Positions 24,336 to 33,032 of a stretch of 64,000 nt of DNA are shown here, piece by piece. The DNA lies in contig NZ_JANJZD010000013.1 of assembly GCF_024623325.1 (NCBI RefSeq), forward strand, positions 62,001-126,000. Reading direction: 5' to 3'. How positions within the stretch are numbered: position 1 is the first letter of the stretch; the number at the start of each line of letters is the position of its first letter. The DNA is from Acetatifactor muris (GTDB taxonomy: Bacteria; Bacillota; Clostridia; Lachnospirales; Lachnospiraceae). The position numbers were made by a program, and so were the translations under genes. A model generated the notes under the pieces. It did not search any database. It was not told the DNA's origin and was given only the letters and a program-made list of their open reading frames with translations.

Positions 24336-24713
24336 TTACATGGCCTTAAAATCAAGCCGCACTTTATCAGCAATGCGGGCTATGTATTCGCTGTTTGTAG
24401 GTCTGGGTCTTCCTGATAATGCGGAATATCCGAATACTTTCTCGAACGTTTCCACATTTCCTCTGCTCCATGATACCTCTATTGCATTACGAATGGCTCG
24501 CTCTACCTTCTGATCAGTAGTCTTGAATCTTCTGGCAATCGTTGGATAAAGAAGCTTTGTCACACTGGTCACCACTTCCATATTCCTTCCGGTCAGTAGA
24601 ATGGCATCCCGGAGATAGTGATACCCTTTTAGATGTGCCGGTACTCCTATATCCAACATGATATCTGTAATATACCTTTCCAATTCACAATCCTTTATAG
24701 CAGTAATCTCCAT
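24336..24713 (-). CDS. Stand-alone Spo0A C-terminal DNA-binding domain protein
   Basis: The whole 125-residue protein matches the Spo0A effector domain: DIGVPAHLKGYHYLRDAI, VTKLLYPTIARRF, KVERAIRNAIEVSWSRGN and RPTNSEYIARIADKVRL. The helix-turn-helix recognition region (RAIRNAIEVSWSRG) is intact. There is no receiver domain, and the upstream gene ends 70 bases away, so no phosphoacceptor module belongs to it. It has its own promoter overlapping the end of the preceding gene and a strong terminator. It could bind 0A-box-like DNA without phosphorylation and control nearby EPS genes. It is not the cell's sporulation master regulator. Confidence 0.88.
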   Translation of the reverse strand: MEITAIKDCELERYITDIMLDIGVPAHLKGYHYLRDAILLTGRNMEVVTSVTKLLYPTIARRFKTTDQKVERAIRNAIEVSWSRGNVETFEKVFGYSALSGRPRPTNSEYIARIADKVRLDFKAM

Positions 24714-24760
24714 ATGAATTCCCCTTCCTTATGTTGATTGCTGCTTCTTTGCTGCGAGAA

Positions 24761-24788
24761 CATATATAGAAAGATCCATATATGTCAA
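24761..24788 (-). promoter_or_regulatory. Sigma-A promoter of the Spo0A-like gene
   Basis: Leftward TTGACA (24788-24783), 16-base spacer, TATATG (24766-24761). The -35 box overlaps the stop codon of the glycosyltransferase gene, so this gene can be expressed independently. Confidence 0.6.
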
Positions 24789-25714
24789 AATTTTTCACGC
24801 ACCAGATAAATAGGCCGTTTTTTTACCTCCATATATGTTTTTGCCAGATATTGCCCCAAAATTCCCGTACAGAAGAACTGTACTCCGCTGGTCATCAGAA
24901 TAATACACACAAGAGAGGGCCAACCCGATACAGGATCCCCGAAGATCAGTTTACGGACGATGATAAAAATAATCATCAGAAACGCCACCACACAAAAAAA
25001 CACACCCATTACCGATGCAAGCATCAGCGGAACTGTGGAAAAAGCAGCAATTCCATCCAGCGAATACAGAAACAGTTTCCAGAAATTCCACTTGGTCTCT
25101 CCCTTTGCCCGTTCCACATTCTCATATTCCAGCCATTTCGTCTGAAAACCTACCCATCCGAATATCCCTTTGGTGAACCGATTGTATTCCTGCATGGAGA
25201 GAATAGCATCTGCCATCTGCCTGGTCATCAGACGATAGTCCCTTGCTCCATCCATAATCTCCGTCCGCGAGATCTTCTTCATCAGACGGTAGAACGCCCT
25301 GGCAAAAAAGCTTCTCACGGGAGGTTCCCCTTTTCTGGATACCCTTCTGGTAGCCACAGAATCATAGCCTTCCCGCATATAGGAAAACATTTCCGGCAAT
25401 AATGAAGGAGGGTCCTGCAGGTCCACATCCATCATCACCACATAATCACCCTTCGAATTCTCCAGACCCGCATACATGGCCGCTTCTTTTCCAAAGTTCC
25501 TGGAAAAGGAAATCAGATGTACCCTGTCGTCTTCTTCCCGAAGCTTCTTCACTTCTGATGCTGTTTTGTCTACGGAACCGTCATCAATATACAGCAGCTC
25601 CAACTCTATATCATTTTCGGAAAAAAAGGGATGTACCTTCAGAAGTTCCCTATAGAAAAGAGCTACATTCTCCTCCTCGTTATAACAAGGCACAATTACA
25701 CTTAACAGAGCCAT
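24785..25714 (-). CDS. GtrB-like polyprenyl-phosphate glycosyltransferase (GT2)
   Basis: This 309-residue protein has an N-terminal GT2 domain (LSVIVPCYNEEENVALFYREL, YIDDGSVDKTASEV, SRNFGKEAAMYAGLE, MMDVDLQDPP) followed by two membrane helices at about 228-255 and 262-290. This is the DPM1/GtrB/Bactoprenol glucosyl transferase architecture. These enzymes load a sugar onto undecaprenyl phosphate, which then serves as donor outside the cell for modifying teichoic acids, O-antigens or proteins. No matching flippase or GT-C gene is adjacent. It has its own promoter of the TTGCG type and is transcribed alone or with the Spo0A-like gene. Confidence 0.92.
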   Translation of the reverse strand: MALLSVIVPCYNEEENVALFYRELLKVHPFFSENDIELELLYIDDGSVDKTASEVKKLREEDDRVHLISFSRNFGKEAAMYAGLENSKGDYVVMMDVDLQDPPSLLPEMFSYMREGYDSVATRRVSRKGEPPVRSFFARAFYRLMKKISRTEIMDGARDYRLMTRQMADAILSMQEYNRFTKGIFGWVGFQTKWLEYENVERAKGETKWNFWKLFLYSLDGIAAFSTVPLMLASVMGVFFCVVAFLMIIFIIVRKLIFGDPVSGWPSLVCIILMTSGVQFFCTGILGQYLAKTYMEVKKRPIYLVREKF

Positions 25715-25766
25715 GAAATTCCCTTTCTTCTTAATATAATACAGTCAGACAAATATCTTGTTTAAC

Positions 25767-25795
25767 AGTATACAATTTTATTCCGCAATTCGCAA
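25767..25795 (-). promoter_or_regulatory. Sigma-A promoter of the GtrB-like gene
   Basis: Leftward TTGCGA (25795-25790), 17-base spacer, TATACT (25772-25767). Same -35/-10 pair as the promoters at 5112-5140 and 8818-8846, but the spacer differs. Confidence 0.65.
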
Positions 25796-25879
25796 GCCTT
25801 GATGTGAATTTTTTCCTATTATTCGCATAGTTTCGTACTTTTCTGTCAATAGTGCAGCTCACAGGCAGCAAAAGTACAT

Positions 25880-25906
25880 TAAAAACTCCGGAGTTTCCCC
25901 CGGAGT
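25880..25906 (-). terminator. Terminator after dnaJ
   Basis: Leftward hairpin ACTCCGG / CCGGAGT with an 8-base loop (25906-25885), followed at once by TTTTTAAT. It lies 15 bases beyond the dnaJ stop. Confidence 0.8.
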
Positions 25907-25920
25907 CCATGCAGCTGGCA

Positions 25921-27099
25921 TCATTTCCAAAATTTTTTCTTTTTTCCTTCTTTGGCATTTTCCTTGGTCTCACCGGAATGATCCTGCTCCGACGCTGCCT
26001 TCGCCGCATTCAGCGAGTTCCCTGTCAGTTCGTCAAACTGGCGAAGTAGTTCCTTCGCCTCCGGCTTTAGCCGGTCAGGTACCTGAACCACCAGGGTTAC
26101 ATAGTGGTCACCGCGGACATCCCTGTTTCTCCAGGAGGGCACACCTTTGCCGCGCAGACGAATTCTGGTATCCGTCTGTGTCCCTGCCTTTACATCATAA
26201 ATGACCTTGCCGTCCACCGTGTCAATGAGAATCTCTCCGCCCAGCGCCGCTACCGCAAAAGATACCGGAACTGTAGAATAGATGTCGAAATCCTGACGCT
26301 GAAAAATCGGATGTCGTCCCACAATCACTTCAATCAGCACATCTCCTCTGGGACCACCGTTGATTCCCGGCTCTCCCAGACCAGGCATCCTGGTGGACTG
26401 ACCATTATCAATACCTGCAGGAATATCCACGGAATACCGTTTTTTCATGGATATATATCCTGTTCCCCGGCAATCTGCACATTTATCCCGTATAATCTTG
26501 CCGCTGCCCTGACAATCCGGACAGGTCTGTACATTCCGAACCGTTCCGAAAAGCGACTGCTGTGTGAATACCACCTGCCCCTTACCGCCGCACTTGGAAC
26601 AGGTCTCCGGGTTACTTCCCGGCTTCGCCCCGGAACCGTTACAGGTCTTACAGGTTTCCTTCACATTCAATTCTATCTCTTTCTTACAGCCAAAGACAGC
26701 TTCTTCAAAAGTAATCCTGACACTGGTTCGAAGATTTGCCCCCTTCATAGGCCCATTACTTCTGGATCTGCTTCGCCCGCCTCCAAAGAGATCACCGAAT
26801 ATATCACCAAAAATATCACCGAAATCTGTTCCGCTGAAATCGAAACCGCCTCCGCCGCCCATACCGCCTTCAAAAGCAGCATGGCCAAACTGATCATATT
26901 GGCGTCTTTTATCCGGATCGCTTAACACGGCATACGCTTCTGAAGCTTCTTTAAACTTCTTCTCTGCTTCCGCATCGCCGGGATTCATGTCCGGATGATA
27001 TTTTTTCGCCAGAACACGATATGCTTTTTTGATTGCAGCATCATCTGCGCCTTTATCCACTCCAAGGACTTCGTAATAGTCCCGTTTCTGCTCTGCCAT
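25921..27099 (-). CDS. dnaJ: Chaperone protein DnaJ
   Basis: The 392-residue protein is a full-length class A J-protein. It has a J domain (residues 1-70 with the HPD tripeptide in [11 protein letters not shown]), a Gly/Phe-rich linker with [13 protein letters not shown], and four CxxCxGxG zinc repeats ([32 protein letters not shown]). The C-terminal substrate-binding domains follow. It stimulates DnaK ATPase and delivers unfolded clients in the cytoplasm. It is 291 bases after dnaK with terminator-like hairpins and a promoter between, so it can be expressed separately from hrcA-grpE-dnaK. The C-terminal tail is longer and Lys-rich (GKKKKFWK). Confidence 0.98.
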   Translation of the reverse strand: MAEQKRDYYEVLGVDKGADDAAIKKAYRVLAKKYHPDMNPGDAEAEKKFKEASEAYAVLSDPDKRRQYDQFGHAAFEGGMGGGGGFDFSGTDFGDIFGDIFGDLFGGGRSRSRSNGPMKGANLRTSVRITFEEAVFGCKKEIELNVKETCKTCNGSGAKPGSNPETCSKCGGKGQVVFTQQSLFGTVRNVQTCPDCQGSGKIIRDKCADCRGTGYISMKKRYSVDIPAGIDNGQSTRMPGLGEPGINGGPRGDVLIEVIVGRHPIFQRQDFDIYSTVPVSFAVAALGGEILIDTVDGKVIYDVKAGTQTDTRIRLRGKGVPSWRNRDVRGDHYVTLVVQVPDRLKPEAKELLRQFDELTGNSLNAAKAASEQDHSGETKENAKEGKKKKFWK

Positions 27100-27154
27100 A
27101 GTAACACCTCATGTTTGTGCTTCGTTCTTCTATATGGATTCAAAATTCCACTAT

Positions 27155-27208
27155 CGGGAAATCATCCTCACGCTATACTAAATTATCACATTTCCCGCTG
27201 TTTTTCAA
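27155..27208 (-). promoter_or_regulatory. dnaJ promoter with flanking inverted repeat
   Basis: Leftward TTGAAA (27208-27203), 17-base spacer, TAATTT (27185-27180). A perfect 8-base inverted repeat CGGGAAAT / ATTTCCCG (27155-27162 and 27190-27197) brackets the -10 region. This is not CIRCE or a CtsR heptad repeat. It may be an operator or coincidence. Confidence 0.45.
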
Positions 27209-27294
27209 CCTTTATTACAAACCGGATTTGCCTCTCCGGTAATCCCGTTTCCCCCTGAAGAATTGTGCGGAAGCTCAACTCTTCCCATTTTGCA

Positions 27295-27384
27295 TAAAAG
27301 CCGGGGACTGCCATGCATGGAAATGCAGCGCAGTCCCTGGAAATTCCACAACCGGCGAAACGGCGCCGCAGCTGCGGCACCGTT
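27295..27384 (-). terminator. Paired hairpins after dnaK
   Basis: Two leftward stems follow the dnaK stop. The first is a 12-bp GC-rich stem with a two-base apical turn (27384-27359). The second is GGGACTGC / GCAGTCCC (27337-27304) enclosing TGCAT / ATGCA, followed by CTTTTAT. The second looks like the actual terminator; the first could protect the 3' end. Confidence 0.6.
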
Positions 27385-27390
27385 CAAGCC

Positions 27391-29307
<1,917 letters not shown>

Positions 29308-29326
29308 CTACTGCCCTGCTCTTTTT

Positions 29327-30010
29327 TCACTCTACTACGGCCACCATGGAATGCCGCACTACACTGTCCCTGTAGGTATATCCTTTCTGCAGCTCCTGGG
29401 CCACCGTACCGCTTTCATACTCTTCGCTCTCTACCTGCATCACCGCATTGTGAAGGTTGGGATCAAATTCCTGACCAACGGCCTCGATAGGTTTCACGCC
29501 GAGGTTTTCCAGTTCGGTAAGCAGCTGCTTATAAACGTGCATCATCCCGTCCACAAACGGATCTTCTTTCTTATCCTCCGGCACTGTGGCCAGACCTCTC
29601 TCAAAATTGTCCACCACAGGAAGTATCTTCTCAACGACGCTCTTCGCTCCTGTCTCGAACATGGCATGCTTTTCTTTTTCCGTCCGATTTCTGAAATTCT
29701 CAAACTCGGCCAGCTGACGTTTCACCTTATCTTCCAGCAGCTCAATCTGGTCCTTATAGCCCTGTGCTTTCTTATCCAGCTTCGCCTGCTTTTTCGCAGC
29801 TCTTTTCTCCGCCCAGGTTTTGGGATCCTCTCCCTCCGGCGGTCCCTGCTCTTCTTCGTCTCCGCCGTTGTCCGCCGTCTGCTCTTCCTGCCCGGTATCC
29901 TCTTCCGGACTCTGCGTTTTGGCCGTTTCTTCCTTATTTACTTCCTCCGTCTCCGGCTGTGCCATCTCCTGCTCTTTTTCTATTTCTGTTCCACGTTCCT
30001 GATCTGCCAT
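29327..30010 (-). CDS. grpE: Nucleotide exchange factor GrpE
   Basis: This 227-residue protein has an acidic, low-complexity N-terminal ~75 residues (EEVNKEETAKTQ, GQEEQTADNGGDEEEQGPPEG). A long coiled coil follows (YKDQIELLEDKVKRQLAEFENFRNRTEKEK), then the beta-rich GrpE head with VEPIEAVGQEFDPNLHNAVM-like sequence and GYTYRDSVVRHSMVAV at the end. It releases ADP from DnaK. It lies 27 bases after hrcA and before dnaK, the standard Firmicutes order. Confidence 0.97.
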   Translation of the reverse strand: MADQERGTEIEKEQEMAQPETEEVNKEETAKTQSPEEDTGQEEQTADNGGDEEEQGPPEGEDPKTWAEKRAAKKQAKLDKKAQGYKDQIELLEDKVKRQLAEFENFRNRTEKEKHAMFETGAKSVVEKILPVVDNFERGLATVPEDKKEDPFVDGMMHVYKQLLTELENLGVKPIEAVGQEFDPNLHNAVMQVESEEYESGTVAQELQKGYTYRDSVVRHSMVAVVE

Positions 30011-30037
30011 ATTCCTGTTCCCTGCTCCATTCCTTTC

Positions 30038-31069
30038 TTAAGTTTCAGCCCTGTAAAGCTCATCGAGCTGTGTCTGTATGGTTTTCAGCGTAACCACTAC
30101 CTTGTCATAATCCATTCTTTTCGGGCCCACAATGCCGATGGTCCCCTTCATGCCTCCGCCCAGTTCATAGGTTGCCGTGACCACGCTGCAATCCTTCATG
30201 CTCTTTACCGGCGTCTCCGCCCCTATATAGACCTGAATCCCCGTCTCCTCAGTTCCCGTATGCGTCTCCTGAAGAAGCTCTCCCAGCAGCTGCTTTTCTT
30301 CAAAAGTATTGATCAGCTCGCTTGCTTTCTGCTGATCTGCCAGCTCGGGATAACGGAATATATTATTGGTTCCGCTGGTGTAAATCTCCAGATCTTCCTC
30401 AGCTCTGATGGCCTCGGCCACCGCATCAATCACCTCGCTGACCAGATGACTGTGAATTCCTGCCTGCTGCTTTATGACCGCTATCATGGCCAGATTGATT
30501 TCATCGATGGCCAGACCGTTCAGATGTGTATTCAGCAGAATATTCAGCTTCAGCAGCGTCTCGTCATCCAGCTCCTGCTCCACAGAGAGAATGTTGTTCT
30601 TAATTACATTTCCCTCTATCACAATCACTGCCAGCAGCTGACGGGCATCCACCCGGGAAAGCTGGATGAATTTCAGCTTGCTGCGTTTCGTCTGCGGTGC
30701 GGAAATCATGGTGGCATACTGGGTATTCTGTGCCAGTACTCTGGCCACCTGCTTCAGCAGCGTCTCCATCTTGTCCTGACGCTCCACCAGCATCTCCTTC
30801 ATCTCCACCACTTCCCGCTCTTTCTCTTCCATCATGGTATCCACATAGAGGCGATATCCTTTATCGGAAGGGATCCGGCCTGCGGAGGTATGAGGCTGAA
30901 AAATGTATCCCATCTCCTCCAGATCAGCCATCTCGTTTCGAATGGTGGCAGAACTCAGGTTCAGGTCGGTATACTTGGAAATGGTTCTGCTGCCAACCGG
31001 TTCCCCTGTCTCCAGGTAATTGCGGATGACAGCCTGCAGGATTTTCTTTTTTCTCTCATCCAGCTCCAT
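30038..31069 (-). CDS. hrcA: Heat-inducible transcription repressor HrcA
   Basis: From the ATG at 31069 (GGGAGG 8 bases upstream) the protein has 343 residues. The open frame extends to 31102 but that codon lies inside the CIRCE operator, so the later start is chosen. The N-terminal winged helix shows RKKKILQAVIRNYLETGEPVGSRTISK and LSSATIRNEMADLEEMGYIFQPHTSAGRIPSDKGYR, signature HrcA sequences. A GAF-like domain and dimerisation region follow, ending with GPKRMDYDKVV. HrcA binds CIRCE and represses the chaperone operon; GroEL normally keeps it active. Confidence 0.98.
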   Translation of the reverse strand: MELDERKKKILQAVIRNYLETGEPVGSRTISKYTDLNLSSATIRNEMADLEEMGYIFQPHTSAGRIPSDKGYRLYVDTMMEEKEREVVEMKEMLVERQDKMETLLKQVARVLAQNTQYATMISAPQTKRSKLKFIQLSRVDARQLLAVIVIEGNVIKNNILSVEQELDDETLLKLNILLNTHLNGLAIDEINLAMIAVIKQQAGIHSHLVSEVIDAVAEAIRAEEDLEIYTSGTNNIFRYPELADQQKASELINTFEEKQLLGELLQETHTGTEETGIQVYIGAETPVKSMKDCSVVTATYELGGGMKGTIGIVGPKRMDYDKVVVTLKTIQTQLDELYRAET

Positions 31070-31091
31070 CCAGGCTTCCTCCCTTTTGTTA

Positions 31092-31118
31092 TTAGCACTC
31101 ATTTGCAGGGAGTGCTAA
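31092..31118 (-). promoter_or_regulatory. CIRCE operator (HrcA binding site)
   Basis: TTAGCACTC, nine bases, GAGTGCTAA: a perfect 9-9-9 CIRCE element just downstream of the hrcA promoter and 22 bases before the hrcA start codon. HrcA bound here blocks the operon. Confidence 0.97.
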
Positions 31119-31131
31119 CATCGTTAACCAT

Positions 31132-31160
31132 AAAATATCACTTACCTTATTCATTGTCAA
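31132..31160 (-). promoter_or_regulatory. Sigma-A promoter of the hrcA-grpE-dnaK operon
   Basis: Leftward TTGACA (31160-31155), 17-base spacer, TATTTT (31137-31132). The predicted start, about 31125, lies just ahead of CIRCE. Confidence 0.8.
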
Positions 31161-31212
31161 CCAATTTCCCCAAAAATAATTCTAAAAAAATTCTAAATCA
31201 TAATTCTTCCAT

Positions 31213-31261
31213 TAAAAAACAGCATCCTGTGTCCCGCACTCCCGTGCCGGTATGGATGCTG
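31213..31261 (-). terminator. Terminator after the DUF6465-like gene
   Basis: Leftward CAGCATCC pairs with GGATGCTG around a GC-rich inner hairpin, followed by TTTTTTAAT (31218-31210). A standard intrinsic terminator. Confidence 0.85.
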
Positions 31262-31293
31262 CTCTCTTTTATGTTCCTTTTTTCATCACAGTT

Positions 31294-31746
31294 TCAGATG
31301 TCAAAGCTCCCGGTAAATTCACCGTTCATTACATAGTAAGCCTTGTTCTCTTCCGGTTTTACATAAAGCTCCACAGTGTTCAGTTCTCCGACCTTGCGCT
31401 TCAGGTCGTATTTCCATACGTCTTTGGCAATCTTCACCAGATCCTCCTGGGAATAAGACTTACCCGCATACTGAATATGCATCTCGCACTTCTGCTCGAC
31501 TTTCTTTACAGCCGTTTTGGCCGGTGCCTTCTTTGCCGTTTCCTTTTTCACTGTTTCCGTCTTAACTGCCGCCTTCTTTGCAGGTGCCTTTTTAGCCGCC
31601 TTCACTTCCGCATCCTTAACCTCTGTCGCTTTGGGTTCTGCTACTTTTTCTTCTGCTTTTATCTCTTCTGTCTTAGGATTCATAGCTTCAACCTCTGCTG
31701 TTTCCACAGCTTTCGCCGCAGGTTTTGTAGATTTCCTTCCTGCCAT
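31294..31746 (-). CDS. DUF6465-like protein with histone-H1-like Lys/Ala-rich N-terminus
   Basis: The 150-residue product has two parts. Residues 1-85 are Lys/Ala/Pro/Glu-rich with AKKAPAKKAA- and KKAPAKTAVKK-type repeats, like eukaryotic H1 or bacterial Hc1 tails. Residues 86-150 form a compact domain (CEMHIQYAGKSYSQEDLVKIAKDVW ... VELYVKPEENKAYYVMNGEF) that matches what I recall of DUF6465, widespread in Lachnospiraceae. The tail suggests nucleic-acid or anionic-surface binding, but the function is unknown. It is a single-gene unit with a strong promoter and terminator, so it is probably abundant. Confidence 0.8.
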   Translation of the reverse strand: MAGRKSTKPAAKAVETAEVEAMNPKTEEIKAEEKVAEPKATEVKDAEVKAAKKAPAKKAAVKTETVKKETAKKAPAKTAVKKVEQKCEMHIQYAGKSYSQEDLVKIAKDVWKYDLKRKVGELNTVELYVKPEENKAYYVMNGEFTGSFDI

Positions 31747-31830
31747 AATAGCCCACTTCCTTTCTCAAACATTGAAATCATCTATATATATGAACATGCG
31801 GATGGTTTCATTCTCCGCCTGCCCTGATGT

Positions 31831-31859
31831 ATTGTATTCCACTTTTGATAATTTGTCAA
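31831..31859 (-). promoter_or_regulatory. Strong sigma-A promoter of the DUF6465-like gene
   Basis: Leftward TTGACA (31859-31854), 17-base spacer, TACAAT (31836-31831). Perfect -35 and near-perfect -10. Confidence 0.75.
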
Positions 31860-31911
31860 CTATATAGTGATTTTCCTCACATAAATATGGCAGGAAACAG
31901 CTGTTTTCTCA

Positions 31912-32847
31912 TTATCTTGTAAGACTGACCTCCAGTACATCTCCGTTTATACTCATTTTGTCAATTCTTGCGGAACGTGCATCTCCGGCGGTTCCCACAT
32001 CTCTCAAATCTCTGCCATGGTAGACAATATAGCATTCACCGCTGTCAAAAATCACACTGTTATGCCCCATACCCTCAATGAAATCCGTGTTGCACAGCAA
32101 AGGCGCATAGGTATGTTCGTCCGGGTACTTTTTCCAGTCCAGCGTCCTGAGATCCGCATCCTCCGGACCGTGGGCCACACAGTATCCGATGAAATAAGTA
32201 GGATTCGTATAATTCGCCCCCGAGAACATCAGGAAATGTGTCTGTCCCATATGAAAGTAAAACGCGCCTTCCACCGTGTACCAGTCTTCCCCTTTTCTGA
32301 ACCGGTCCTTCATATAAATCTCTTCGTCCAGCGTGGGCTTTACCACACATACCGGATTCCCTTCCATAGTAAGCGGGTCCGTCATTCTGTCACAGAATAT
32401 ATATGTACCCACACGCTCTGCGTCCAGCACATTCCTGCAATAGAAATGATAGATTCCGGAATCGTTTATAACCACATGCGGGTCTATGGAAAAGGGTGCT
32501 GCCAGCTTTTTCACCATCTGAAACGGCCCCCGGGGAGAATCTGATACTGCAACCCGCAGAGTCTGCTGATGTTCACTCTCCGCGTCCTCATCCAGACTGG
32601 AATAATACATATAATATTTTCCTTCCATATAAATCACAGAGGGCGCCCAGCAGCTTTTCTGTCCGGTCATATCCAGACATTCCCCCTCATATTCCCATCC
32701 GTCCAGCAACGAATCGCTGGAAAAAAGCGAAGCCCCGTCAGGGCCGGTAGCATACAGATAATATCTTCCGTCATCTGCCTGAATCATATAAGGATCTGCC
32801 TGTCCCACGGGAGCCGTATCCTCCTCTTTGCGTTTATACAATTTCAT
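31912..32847 (-). CDS. Glycoside hydrolase family 43 (intracellular)
   Basis: This 311-residue five-bladed beta-propeller hydrolase has the three GH43 acids: the base Asp in GQADPYMIQADDG near residue 18, the pKa-setting Asp in SIDPHVV near residue 120, and the acid Glu in YTVEGAFYF near residue 190. GH43 enzymes remove arabinose or xylose (alpha-L-arabinofuranosidase or beta-xylosidase activity). There is no signal peptide, so it acts on imported oligosaccharides. It is the last gene of the glycan operon, 185 bases after the GH115-like gene, and also has its own promoter. Confidence 0.9.
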   Translation of the reverse strand: MKLYKRKEEDTAPVGQADPYMIQADDGRYYLYATGPDGASLFSSDSLLDGWEYEGECLDMTGQKSCWAPSVIYMEGKYYMYYSSLDEDAESEHQQTLRVAVSDSPRGPFQMVKKLAAPFSIDPHVVINDSGIYHFYCRNVLDAERVGTYIFCDRMTDPLTMEGNPVCVVKPTLDEEIYMKDRFRKGEDWYTVEGAFYFHMGQTHFLMFSGANYTNPTYFIGYCVAHGPEDADLRTLDWKKYPDEHTYAPLLCNTDFIEGMGHNSVIFDSGECYIVYHGRDLRDVGTAGDARSARIDKMSINGDVLEVSLTR

Positions 32848-32952
32848 AGAACTCTCCTTCTCTTCTTCCTTCGCTCTGCTCTGGTTTCAGAAAAATTCCC
32901 AACTTTCATCCCTTTGCTGTGTCACAGCGCCGCAGAGTTATTCACATATTTT

Positions 32953-32982
32953 ATCATATCAGTGTTTCCATTTCCCCGTCAA
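32953..32982 (-). promoter_or_regulatory. Promoter upstream of GH43 gene
   Basis: Leftward TTGACG (32982-32977), 18-base spacer, TATGAT (32958-32953), lying in the 185-base gap after the GH115-like gene. It would allow GH43 expression apart from the transporter operon. Confidence 0.55.
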
Positions 32983-33032
32983 TGTCTTCCTGCTTCTATT
33001 TCCGGCAGGCCACTTCGGGAAACCGGAATCCG

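Noticed and set aside
29351..31336. Rightward 661-codon open frame
   Set aside because: Antisense across grpE and hrcA; a shadow of GC-rich codon usage.
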